From Bog-756 sp035531955 (GTDB taxonomy: Bacteria > Actinomycetota > Acidimicrobiia > Acidimicrobiales > RAAP-2): a DNA stretch of 28,122 nucleotides. The stretch spans positions 1-28,122 of the forward strand of contig DATKRZ010000018.1 in assembly GCA_035531955.1 (NCBI GenBank), read 5' to 3'. A program made the translations under genes and the position numbers. This document shows, in pieces, positions 15,639-23,119 of this stretch. Every line of letters begins with the position of its first letter. The first letter of the stretch is position 1. The notes under the pieces were generated by a model, which ran no database searches, had not been told where the DNA came from, and saw nothing but the letters and a program-made list of their open reading frames with translations.

Positions 15639-16287
15639 CGTGGGCGACATACGCCTGCAGGGCCGGCTCGTACGGGCCGGCCCCGTCGAACAACGCAGCG
15701 ACGTCCACGCCGACGTTGTTGACGAACTCGGTCAGCACCGGGCCCGGCTCCACGATGGAGACGCCCACCCCGACCGTCGCCGCCACCGGGGCCAGGCTCT
15801 CCATGAAGCCCTCCACCGCGAACTTGGCGGCACAGTAGGCCTCGTTGAACGGCTGTCCCACCGCCCCGCCGACGCTGCTCACCGTGACCAGCCGGCCGCC
15901 GGCGCTCCGCAGGTGGGGCAAGGCCGAGCGGGTGACGGCCACGACCCCGAAGAAGTTGACCTCCAGCACCCGGCGCACCTCGTCGAGCGGCACGTTCTCG
16001 ATGGTCCCGATGTGGCCGGACCCGGCGTTGTTGACCACGGCGTCGAGCCGGCCGTGGTCCCCGACCACGCCTTCGACGCAGGCCCGGACCGACTCGGCGT
16101 CGGTCACGTCGAGCTGGCGCACGTCGAGAACCACCCCCGCCTCCTCGGCCGCCGCCCGCAGGGCCCGGTCGGTCCTGGTGTGGCGGAGGGTGGCCACCGT
16201 CGTGTAGCCGGACCCGGCGGCGGCGACCGCCGTGGCCAGGCCGATTCCGGACGACGTCCCGGTGACCAGGAGCACGGGCTGGGGCAT
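15445..16287 (-). CDS. SDR family NAD(P)-dependent oxidoreductase
   Basis: A 280-residue classical short-chain dehydrogenase. The cofactor motif is TGTSSGIG (N-terminal), with LDVTD, NNAG (VVNNAGSGHIGTIE), the catalytic Ser in TVSSVGGAVG and YCAAK with the catalytic Tyr/Lys. The substrate is unknown; the family oxidises or reduces alcohols and ketones. ATG 16287 is preceded by a GAAAGG ribosome site, and a TACGGT box (16322-16317) suggests a short leader. It lies divergent from the P450 gene, which fits a shared oxidative pathway. Its last 194 nt are overlapped by the coupling-protein frame on the other strand; its own C-terminus looks normal. Confidence 0.92.
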   Translation of the reverse strand: MPQPVLLVTGTSSGIGLATAVAAAGSGYTTVATLRHTRTDRALRAAAEEAGVVLDVRQLDVTDAESVRACVEGVVGDHGRLDAVVNNAGSGHIGTIENVPLDEVRRVLEVNFFGVVAVTRSALPHLRSAGGRLVTVSSVGGAVGQPFNEAYCAAKFAVEGFMESLAPVAATVGVGVSIVEPGPVLTEFVNNVGVDVAALFDGAGPYEPALQAYVAHVMAEFSSSSAQTAQQVAEVVLEVLGSGSPALRVQTSPWAEAFVGAKLADLDGSAVLGETAGWVR

Positions 16288-16389
16288 GGAGGACCTTTCG
16301 GGTCGGGGGTGGCCCCACCGTAGGCAGGTCCACCGGATCCGGACAACGGCTCCAGCCCCCCTTGGATGGCCCACCTCCGCGGGGGTCGG

Positions 16390-16395
16390 TACCAT
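16390..16395 (+). promoter_or_regulatory. Candidate -10 box for the P450 gene
   Basis: TACCAT lies 5 nt before GTG 16401 and 8 nt before GTG 16404. There is no Shine-Dalgarno sequence and no clear -35 box, so a leaderless transcript is likely. Confidence 0.4.
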
Positions 16396-16400
16396 CGCAG

Positions 16401-17660
16401 GTGGTGACCTCCCAGACGACAGGGCCGGCATCGGCCCGGCCGGTGTTCGATCCGTTCGACCCCCAGTGGGCCAGCGACCCGTTCCCGCTCTATGCCGACC
16501 TGCGCCGGCGGGCGCCGATCCACCGGAACGACCTCGGCTTCTGGGTGCTGTCCCGCCACGCCGACTGCCTGGCCGTGCTGCGTGACCGGAGGGCCAGCTC
16601 GGACAGCCTCAACGTGGCGGTGGATCGGATGCCCGAGGGGTTCCGCACCCCGGTGGCCGAGGACGACCCGGTCGCCGCCGCCATGATCGAGATGCGGCCG
16701 TTCCTGTTCCGGGACCCGCCCGACCACACCCGGTTGCGGGGCCTGGTGTCCAAGGCGTTCACCCCGAAGGTGGTCGAGTCGCTGCGGACCCGGACCCAGC
16801 AGGTCGTCGACGAGCTGCTCGACGCCGCCCTGGACGCGGACCGGGTCGACCTCCTCGAGGCGTTCGCCTACCCGCTCCCGGTACGGGTCATCTGCGACCT
16901 CCTGGGTGTGCCGGTCGAGGACCAGGACCGGTTCAAGGTCTGGTCCGACGCCCTGGCCCGCGGCCTCGACCCCGACTTCCTCCTGACCCAGGAGGTGATC
17001 GACGCCCGCAGCGAGGCGGTGCTCCAGTTCTCGCAGTACTTCTTCGAGCTGCTGGCCGAGCGCCGCCGGGCCCCGGGTGAGGATCTGCTCAGCCGCCTGG
17101 TGCAGGCCGAGGACGGCGGCACCGTGCTCAGCGAGGCGGAGTTGCTGTCCACCTGCATCCTGTTGCTGGTGGCCGGCCACGAGACGACCGTCAACCTCAT
17201 CTCCGGTGGCACGCTGGCCCTGCTCCGGCACCCCGACCAGATGGAGCGGTTCCGCACCGATCCCGGCGTGCTCCGGAGCGGGGTCGAAGAGATGCTCCGC
17301 TTCGTGTCGCCGGTCCAGCTGACCGGCCGGGCGCTCACCGAGGACTGCGAGTTCGGCGGGGTCGAATTCGCCGAGGGGGACTTCGCCATGCTCCTCATCG
17401 CCTCGGCCAACCACGACCCCGAACAGTTCGAGGACCCGGAACGCTTCGACGTGACCCGCACCCCGAACAACCACCTCGGGTTCGGGTTCGGGATCCACCA
17501 CTGCCTGGGCGCCCCCCTGGCCCGGATGGAGGCCCAGGTGGCCCTCACCTCGCTGGTGCGCCGTGCTCCGGGCCTGGCGCTGACCGTCGGGGACGTCACC
17601 TACAAGACGAACGTCGTGCTACGGGGGATGGAGTCACTCCCCGTCTCGATGGGCGGCTGA
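16401..17660 (+). CDS. Cytochrome P450
   Basis: A soluble bacterial P450 of 419 residues. It shows the I-helix oxygen-binding motif LLLVAGHETTVNL, the K-helix ExxR (EMLR in VEEMLRFVSPV) and the haem loop FGFGIHHCLGAPLAR with proximal Cys368. FRDPPDHTRLRGLVSKAFTP is the usual C-helix region. It needs separate ferredoxin and reductase partners, which are not in this window. It resembles CYP families used for steroid, terpenoid or fatty-acid hydroxylation; no substrate is claimed. The start is one of two adjacent GTG codons (16401 or 16404) after the TACCAT box. Confidence 0.95.
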   Translation: MVTSQTTGPASARPVFDPFDPQWASDPFPLYADLRRRAPIHRNDLGFWVLSRHADCLAVLRDRRASSDSLNVAVDRMPEGFRTPVAEDDPVAAAMIEMRPFLFRDPPDHTRLRGLVSKAFTPKVVESLRTRTQQVVDELLDAALDADRVDLLEAFAYPLPVRVICDLLGVPVEDQDRFKVWSDALARGLDPDFLLTQEVIDARSEAVLQFSQYFFELLAERRRAPGEDLLSRLVQAEDGGTVLSEAELLSTCILLLVAGHETTVNLISGGTLALLRHPDQMERFRTDPGVLRSGVEEMLRFVSPVQLTGRALTEDCEFGGVEFAEGDFAMLLIASANHDPEQFEDPERFDVTRTPNNHLGFGFGIHHCLGAPLARMEAQVALTSLVRRAPGLALTVGDVTYKTNVVLRGMESLPVSMGG

Positions 17661-17683
17661 CCCGGACGCCACGGGGGCGGCCC

Positions 17684-18559
17684 TCAGGAGGAGGCGACCC
17701 GGTCGAAGACCGGCTGGAGCGCGTCGAGGGACCTGACCACGTCGTCCGCCCCGAACGGGATGAGCAGGGCTGCCACCGCATCGGCCCCGGCCTCGGCGTA
17801 CTGCTCGGCGATGTCGGCGTCCAGGGACTGGAAGTACGGGCACACGGTGATGGTCACGTCGCCGCGTCGCCGGCCCTGTTCGGCCAGGAGCGAGTCCAGG
17901 GTTGCGAGCGGCTCCGCCAGTTGCCCGGGCGTCCGGTTGAAGGTGTGCCACCCCGCACCGGCCCGGGCCACCCGGGCCAGGGCGGCCCGGCTCTCGCCGC
18001 CGATGTGGATCGGGGGATGGGGCTGTTGCACGGGCTTCGGGAACATCGAGCAGGGACGGAGCGAGTAGAACTCGCCGTCGTGGGCGGACGGCTCGTCGCA
18101 CCAGAGCGTCCGGAGCACCTCGAGGTACTCGTCGGTCCGCCGGCCCCGCCGGGGCCAGGGGACGTTGACCGCGTCGAACTCCTCCTCGAGCCATCCCACC
18201 CCGACCCCGAGGTCGACCCGGCCGTTCGAGAGCCAGTCCAGGGTCGAGACCTCCTTGGCCGTGTACACCGGGTTCCGCTGCGGCAGCAGCACCATCGCCG
18301 TCCCCAGTCGGACGGTGGTGGTGCGGGCGGCCAGGAACGAGAGCGTGTTGAGGGGCTCGAGCAGCCCGGACCCCGCCGGAGCCGGTATCCGCCCGTCGTC
18401 GGCGTAGGGGTAGGACGACGCGTACTCCTCGAAGAGCACCACGTGCTCCCCCACCCAGATGGTGCCGATGCCGCGCTGTTCGGCTTCGGCACCGATCACC
18501 GCCAGCAGCTCAGGCGTGGCGAACGGGCTGGCGGTGGGCACCCACAGGTCGATGCGCAC
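17684..18559 (-). CDS. LLM-class F420-dependent oxidoreductase
   Basis: A 291-residue luciferase-like TIM-barrel protein. Typical marks are IWVGEHVVLFEEY, LNTLSFLAARTTTVRLGTAMVLLPQRNP, LSNGRVDLGVGVGWLEEEF (the GVGxGW motif) and PPIHIGGES. These proteins use F420 (some use FMN) for hydride transfer to varied substrates. The GTG start has an AGGAG sequence about 7 nt upstream. It lies 61 nt after the amidase gene on the same strand, probably in one transcript, and is convergent with the P450 gene. Confidence 0.92.
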   Translation of the reverse strand: MRIDLWVPTASPFATPELLAVIGAEAEQRGIGTIWVGEHVVLFEEYASSYPYADDGRIPAPAGSGLLEPLNTLSFLAARTTTVRLGTAMVLLPQRNPVYTAKEVSTLDWLSNGRVDLGVGVGWLEEEFDAVNVPWPRRGRRTDEYLEVLRTLWCDEPSAHDGEFYSLRPCSMFPKPVQQPHPPIHIGGESRAALARVARAGAGWHTFNRTPGQLAEPLATLDSLLAEQGRRRGDVTITVCPYFQSLDADIAEQYAEAGADAVAALLIPFGADDVVRSLDALQPVFDRVASS

Positions 18560-18620
18560 GGGAGGGCTCCTCTCGGGTCGGGACGGAGGGTTCGGCGGGT
18601 GAGAGGGTCGGCGGGCGGGG

Positions 18621-20033
18621 CTACGCCGGTGCGGTGGGTGCCACCAGCGGCCACGGCCGCTCGCGCTCGGCGATGCGGGCCAGGTCGAGCAGGAGCTGCT
18701 CCTCGTGGTGGCGGCCGATCACCTGCAGCCCGACCGGGAGCCCGTCGACGGACCCGGCAGGAATGGCCACCGCCGGGTTGCCGGTGAGATTGGCGGGGAT
18801 GGTCAAGGCGCCGTTGTTCCCGATGGCGGTGTCGAAGCCGTGCACGGCGATGAGATCGACGTCCCCGACGGTGGTCGGCATCGGCCCGGCCGCCCCGAAG
18901 GCCACATCGGGGTTGGCGGCGGCGAAGACGAAGTCGGCCCGGTCGAAGAGATCGGCCATCTGCTCGTTGACCTCGATCCGGAACATCTCGGTGGCTCCCG
19001 CCGTCTGCACGTTGAGGTTGTGGGTGGCGAGGTTCATCCCCAGCTGGATCTCCGGGGTCAGGTCGTCGTTGCATCCGGGGTAGCGGTCCCCGAGCGCTCC
19101 GGCCAGGCCGATCAGGTTGGACATGGCCCACTCGAGCCCGCCCCGGGGCAGGTGGACGGCCACGTCGACCCTCGTCAACCGGGCGCTGGCGATCAGCGCC
19201 TCGGCCACCTCGACCAGCAGGGCGGCGGCCCGGGGTTCGACGATGGCCGAGCCGAGGTCGATCGAGACCACGGCCCGCTTGCCGGCCAGGTCGAAGGAGT
19301 CGAGGCCGGCCTCCCAGCCCTCCACCCGGGGCAGGCTCAGGGTGTCCCGGGGGTCGAAGCCGTTGCACACGTCGAACCAGCGCGCCGTGTCGCGTACCGA
19401 TCGCGACAGGCAGCCGACCACCACGGTGAGGGGTGGCTGCAGCGTCTCGGGGCCCTTCGGGATGCGGCCGAAGGTCGACTTGAGCCCGAACAGCCCGGTG
19501 AACCCGGCCGGTATCCGGATCGACCCGCCACCGTCGCCCCCGCTGGCGATGGGGACCAGCCCCCCGGCGACGGCCGCCGCCGACCCCCCCGACGATCCGC
19601 CCGGGGTCCGCTCGGAGTTCCAGGGGTTCCGGGTGGTCCCGTGCAGCTTGGTGTGGGTGCAGTTGATGCCGCCGAACTCCGAGGCGGTGGTCTGCCCGGC
19701 CAGGACCGCCCCGGCGGACCGGAGGCGGGCCACCTGGGTGGAGTCGTGTCCGGAGATCCGGTCCTTGAAGACGAGCGAGGCCTCGGTGTAGGGCCAGCCG
19801 TCGACCGACTCGAGCTCCTTGATGCCGACGGGGACGCCGCCGAAGGGGAGGGAGACGTCGACATCGGCGGCCGCGGCCCGGGCGGCCTCGGGGTCCAGGT
19901 GGCTGAAGGCATTCAGGTCCGAGGTGTCGATGGCGGCCAGGGAGGCGTCCAGGGCCTCGCCCGGGCTGACGGTTCCGGCCCGGAAGGCGTCGACGAGGGA
20001 ACAGGCATCTCCCAGCCAGGGCAGATCGCTCAC
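18621..20033 (-). CDS. Amidase (amidase-signature family, GatA-like)
   Basis: A 470-residue amidase-signature enzyme with the Ser-cisSer-Lys triad visible: Lys72 in PVGIKELESVDG, the cis-Ser in RTPGGSSGGSAAAVAGG (147-148) and nucleophile Ser171 in GGDGGGSIRIPAGFTG. The C-terminus has PAVAIPAGSVDGLPVGLQVIGR. It hydrolyses an amide. There are no GatB or GatC genes nearby, so it is more likely a catabolic amidase than part of the tRNA amidotransferase. The GTG start sits 7 nt after a TAACGT box and has no Shine-Dalgarno. Confidence 0.92.
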   Translation of the reverse strand: MSDLPWLGDACSLVDAFRAGTVSPGEALDASLAAIDTSDLNAFSHLDPEAARAAAADVDVSLPFGGVPVGIKELESVDGWPYTEASLVFKDRISGHDSTQVARLRSAGAVLAGQTTASEFGGINCTHTKLHGTTRNPWNSERTPGGSSGGSAAAVAGGLVPIASGGDGGGSIRIPAGFTGLFGLKSTFGRIPKGPETLQPPLTVVVGCLSRSVRDTARWFDVCNGFDPRDTLSLPRVEGWEAGLDSFDLAGKRAVVSIDLGSAIVEPRAAALLVEVAEALIASARLTRVDVAVHLPRGGLEWAMSNLIGLAGALGDRYPGCNDDLTPEIQLGMNLATHNLNVQTAGATEMFRIEVNEQMADLFDRADFVFAAANPDVAFGAAGPMPTTVGDVDLIAVHGFDTAIGNNGALTIPANLTGNPAVAIPAGSVDGLPVGLQVIGRHHEEQLLLDLARIAERERPWPLVAPTAPA

Positions 20034-20040
20034 CGCCTGG

Positions 20041-20046
20041 ACGTTA
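20041..20046 (-). promoter_or_regulatory. Candidate -10 box for the amidase gene
   Basis: The reverse strand reads TAACGT, 7 nt before the GTG at 20033, with no Shine-Dalgarno sequence. No -35 hexamer is evident. Confidence 0.4.
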
Positions 20047-20117
20047 ATGGAGCCGATCGACCGGTGCGAGCGGGAGGCGGGGGACGGGCCCGATGGGGGT
20101 CGACCACCTCAGTCCTC

Positions 20118-20123
20118 TAGCGT
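20118..20123 (+). promoter_or_regulatory. Candidate -10 box for ppgK
   Basis: TAGCGT lies 6 nt before ATG 20130 with no ribosome site, again the leaderless pattern. An in-frame GTG at 20124 directly follows the box and is therefore a poor start. Confidence 0.45.
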
Positions 20124-20129
20124 GTGCCC

Positions 20130-20945
20130 ATGCCAGACCCAGAACAATCGGAGGCCGGGGAGGGACGGGCCGAGCCCCGTCGTCCCTTCACGTTGGCGGT
20201 CGACATCGGCGGCACCGGTCTGAAGGCGTCGGTCCTCGATGCCGGCGGGGCCATGGTGGCAGACCGGGTGAAGGTGCCGACCACCTACCCGCTGCCTCCC
20301 GACAAGCTGGTCTCCGTGCTGACCAAGCTGGTGGCGCCGCTCCCGGCCGCGGAGCGGGCGTCGGTGGGATTCCCCGGCATGGTCCGGGACGGGCGGGTCC
20401 TCTCCGCCCCCCACTTCTCGACCAAGCACGGACCGGGCAGTGCCGTCGATCCCGACCTGGCCAAGCTGTGGACGGGGTTCGATCTGGCCTCGGCGCTGGG
20501 CGCGGCGTTCGGGCTCCCGACCAAGGTGGCCAACGACGCCGACATCCAGGGGGCCGCAGTGGTCAGCGGCACCGGCCTCGAGCTGACCGTCACCCTCGGT
20601 ACCGGGTTCGGGTCGGGGCTGTTCTACAAGGGCCAGCTGATGCCCCATCTCGAGATCGCCCATCAGCCGTTCCGGAAGGGGGAGACCTTCAACGAGCAGT
20701 TGGGTGAGGCCACCCGCAAGGCGATCGGCGAGGAGCGGTGGAACAAGCGGGTCCTCAAGGCGATCGCCACCCTGCGGGCGCTGCTGTTCTTCGACCACCT
20801 CTATATCGGCGGCGGGAACTCGCGACGGGTGAACCGCGACAGCCTCGACGATGACGTGACCATCGTCGACAACACGGCCGGCATCCTCGGGGGCATCAAG
20901 CTCTGGGAATCGGATCACATCGGCGTCAACAGCCCACCGGGGTAG
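20130..20945 (+). CDS. ppgK: Polyphosphate glucokinase (ROK family)
   Basis: A 271-residue sugar kinase. It carries the phosphate-binding loop LAVDIGGTGLKASVLD, then VGFPGMVRDGRVLSAPHFS, the catalytic Asp in KVANDADIQG and the second phosphate loop LTVTLGTGFGSGLF. PpgK proteins phosphorylate glucose with inorganic polyphosphate (and often ATP), and the EIAHQPF site resembles the glucose-binding ELGH region. It is convergent with the CHAD-domain gene with only 4 bp between the stops. Since CHAD domains bind polyphosphate, the pairing supports the polyphosphate assignment over an ordinary ROK glucokinase. Confidence 0.9.
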   Translation: MPDPEQSEAGEGRAEPRRPFTLAVDIGGTGLKASVLDAGGAMVADRVKVPTTYPLPPDKLVSVLTKLVAPLPAAERASVGFPGMVRDGRVLSAPHFSTKHGPGSAVDPDLAKLWTGFDLASALGAAFGLPTKVANDADIQGAAVVSGTGLELTVTLGTGFGSGLFYKGQLMPHLEIAHQPFRKGETFNEQLGEATRKAIGEERWNKRVLKAIATLRALLFFDHLYIGGGNSRRVNRDSLDDDVTIVDNTAGILGGIKLWESDHIGVNSPPG

Positions 20946-20949
20946 CGAC

Positions 20950-22005
20950 TCAACCCTGCCAGCGCCGCCATCGACGCTCGACCTCTTTGAGTTCGCCTTT
21001 CCAGCCCCGGCGTGCGGCGGCGACCGCATCCCGCTGGACGGCGATCAACCGGTCGATGGATTCGGAGAGATCGGGCCGGTCGCGGGCTAGATCCCCGAGC
21101 CAGGCGATGGAGAAGTAGACATCGTGGAGGTCGCCGAGCTTGGTCTGGAGCCGCTCCGCAGCCTTGGCAGTCTTGCGGGCCGGGCCCCCACCGATGAGCG
21201 CCACCGTCTCGCAGCCGTAGCGCAGGTCCTTCACCCGGATCCGCACCTTGTGCAGGTTGGCCTCGGTGGCGTCCTTGCGGGCGAGGCGGGCCGCGCCCCG
21301 GAGGTCGTGCCAGGCACGGTGGAGCATGACCGGCAGAACGTCCTGGGCGGGCCGGTCCGCCTTGGCCTTGAAGGCCGGGCCGTCCCACAGCACCATCATC
21401 TGCTCGGTCAGTTGGAATCTCCGGGCTCCACCCCGCACCGAGGCGATGTCGGCGAGGGCCGACGCCATCCGGGACGCCACCACCGACTGGACCTCCGCCA
21501 CCAGGTCCGCTCCCATGGCGTCGGGACCGTGGGCGGCGATGGCCTGGCCCAGGATGTGGAGATCCCTCGCCTCGCCCAACTGGCCTCCGTACCAGGCCAG
21601 CTCGGCCCGGAGCGACGTGCCCCAGGCCGGGTGGAGGGCGAGCCGGAAGGTGCGCAGGTTGGACCGGATGCGGCGGAGCGCCACCCGGCTCTGGTGGATC
21701 CGCTCGGTGGCCGACGTGCGCCGCTGCGCGTCGTCGAGGGCGGCGGCGGCGGACAGGGCCCACACCGGCGGGGTGCCCATCACGCTCCGCGCATCCACCG
21801 TCCCGCACGGATCGGCGTCCTCCACTTCGGCGTCCATGTCGTTGAGCAAGAAGGTGCGCGCCGCCCCGGCCAGCACCCGGTGGAGCACCATCCCGGCCGT
21901 CGGAACGGGAAAGTCGCCGTCGATCTCGGTACCGGAGGTGTGAGGGGTCTCCGTGGATGGATCCGAGGGGGACCGGTACTGGCCCGGAACCGATGCGGTA
22001 GTCAT
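20950..22005 (-). CDS. CHAD domain-containing protein
   Basis: A 351-residue helical protein. Residues about 85-340 form a CHAD domain, with the conserved basic signatures IHQSRVALRRIRSNLRTF and LHKVRIRVKDLRYGCE and a final KLGDLHDVYFSI motif. These His/Arg/Lys-lined surfaces bind inorganic polyphosphate. No CYTH triphosphatase domain is attached, which is often seen in polyphosphate-granule CHAD proteins. The start ATG has a full AGGAGG ribosome site (22017-22012) 6 nt upstream and a TAGGCT box (22029-22024), unlike most genes here. Confidence 0.93.
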   Translation of the reverse strand: MTTASVPGQYRSPSDPSTETPHTSGTEIDGDFPVPTAGMVLHRVLAGAARTFLLNDMDAEVEDADPCGTVDARSVMGTPPVWALSAAAALDDAQRRTSATERIHQSRVALRRIRSNLRTFRLALHPAWGTSLRAELAWYGGQLGEARDLHILGQAIAAHGPDAMGADLVAEVQSVVASRMASALADIASVRGGARRFQLTEQMMVLWDGPAFKAKADRPAQDVLPVMLHRAWHDLRGAARLARKDATEANLHKVRIRVKDLRYGCETVALIGGGPARKTAKAAERLQTKLGDLHDVYFSIAWLGDLARDRPDLSESIDRLIAVQRDAVAAARRGWKGELKEVERRWRRWQG

Positions 22006-22011
22006 GCCCGA

Positions 22012-22029
22012 CCTCCTGCGGACAGCCTA
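22012..22029 (-). promoter_or_regulatory. Ribosome site and candidate -10 box of the CHAD gene
   Basis: On the reverse strand AGGAGG (22017-22012) lies 6 nt before the ATG, and TAGGCT (22029-22024) lies 6 nt before the AGGAGG. This is one of the few genes in the window with a strong Shine-Dalgarno sequence. Confidence 0.5.
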
Positions 22030-22126
22030 CGGGCGTCCGGCCGGACCTGTCGTCGCGCTCGTCTCCCGGGCGCCCGTCCGCGCCGGGGCGGCCGGGCGCG
22101 GTCCGGGCCCGGCCACCGCCCCGGTC

Positions 22127-22132
22127 TACTGT
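22127..22132 (+). promoter_or_regulatory. Candidate -10 box for the quinone oxidoreductase gene
   Basis: TACTGT lies 7 nt before GTG 22140 with no ribosome site. The box position argues for GTG 22140 over the in-frame GTG at 22131, which lies inside it. Confidence 0.45.
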
Positions 22133-22139
22133 GGGCCCG

Positions 22140-23081
22140 GTGCACGCCGTCACCCTGGTCGACGGGGACCTCCGGTGGCTCGAGCACCCGGATCCGCAGC
22201 CCGGCCCCGCCGACGTCCTGGTGGCGGTGGCCGCCGCCGGGATCAACGCCGCCGACCTCCTCCAGCGGCGGGGGCTCTACCCGGCCCCGGCCGGATGGCC
22301 GGCGGACATCCCGGGCATGGAGTTCGCCGGCGAGGTCGTGGGGTCGGGAGATGGGACCCGCTTCTCGGCCGGCGACCGGGTCATGGGCATCGCCGGTGGG
22401 GGTGGTCAGGCCGAGTTGATCGCCGTGCCGGAGGCCACCCTGCTCCCGGTGCCCGACGGGATCCCCTGGGACCAGGCGGGGGGGTTCCCCGAGGCCTTCT
22501 GCACCGCCCACGATGCGCTGTTCACCCAGGCCCGCCTGCAAGCAGGCGAGCGGGTGTTGATCTCCGGAGCCGCCGGAGGGGTGGGCACCGCCGCCGTCCA
22601 GTTGGCCCACGCCGCCGGCGCCCACGTAGTGGCCTCGGTGCGGTCGGTGGCGAAGCACGCTGCGGTGGCGGGCCTGGGTGCCGACGAGGTCATCGAGCCG
22701 GACCGGGTGTCGGGGCACGGCCCCTATGACGTCTCCCTCGAACTGGTCGGCGCGCCCGGGGTGGCCGCCGCCCTCCCGTCGCTGGCGGTCGGCGGACGGA
22801 TCGTGGTCATCGGCGTGGGGGCCGGGGCCAAAGTGGAGCTCGACCTCCTGGCCCTGATGGGCAGCCGGTCGACGATCGGCGGCTCGACCTTGCGCGCCCG
22901 GTCGGTGGAGGAGAAGGCGGCGGTCACCCGGGCCGTGGAGGAGCACGCCGTCCCCCTGCTGGCCCGGGGCGAGGTGGTGGTGCCGGTGGCCGACCGGGTG
23001 CCGATGGCCCGGGCCGGGGAGGCCTACGAGCGGTTCGCCTCGGGGGGCAAGCTCGGGAAGATCGTCCTGGTCAACGGCTGA
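22140..23081 (+). CDS. Zinc-independent quinone oxidoreductase (MDR superfamily, PIG3-like)
   Basis: A 313-residue medium-chain dehydrogenase/reductase. The N-terminal GroES-like part has AAAGINAADLLQRRGLYP and PGMEFAGEVV. The NADPH-binding part has LISGAAGGVGTAAVQLA, ASVRSVAK (phosphate-binding) and GGRIVVIG. There are no zinc-ligand cysteines. The C-terminus ends with EAYERFASGGKLGKIVLV, typical of the PIG3/Qor group. It reduces quinones or enones with NADPH. It is divergent from the CHAD gene and convergent with the thiolase. Confidence 0.93.
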   Translation: MHAVTLVDGDLRWLEHPDPQPGPADVLVAVAAAGINAADLLQRRGLYPAPAGWPADIPGMEFAGEVVGSGDGTRFSAGDRVMGIAGGGGQAELIAVPEATLLPVPDGIPWDQAGGFPEAFCTAHDALFTQARLQAGERVLISGAAGGVGTAAVQLAHAAGAHVVASVRSVAKHAAVAGLGADEVIEPDRVSGHGPYDVSLELVGAPGVAAALPSLAVGGRIVVIGVGAGAKVELDLLALMGSRSTIGGSTLRARSVEEKAAVTRAVEEHAVPLLARGEVVVPVADRVPMARAGEAYERFASGGKLGKIVLVNG

Positions 23082-23086
23082 CCCGG

Positions 23087-23102
23087 GCCGCCCCGTGGCG
23101 GC
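23087..23102. terminator. GC-rich hairpin between convergent quinone oxidoreductase and thiolase genes
   Basis: GCCGCC and GGCGGC pair around a CCGT loop, 6 bp after the quinone oxidoreductase stop. There is no T-tract. Like the hairpin after serS it sits at a convergent gene end. Confidence 0.35.
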
Positions 23103-23119
23103 GCGACGAGGACGTTCGC

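Noticed and set aside
18621..20033. GatA subunit of the tRNA amidotransferase
   Set aside because: No gatB or gatC is adjacent and the neighbours are oxidoreductases, so a general amidase is the safer call.
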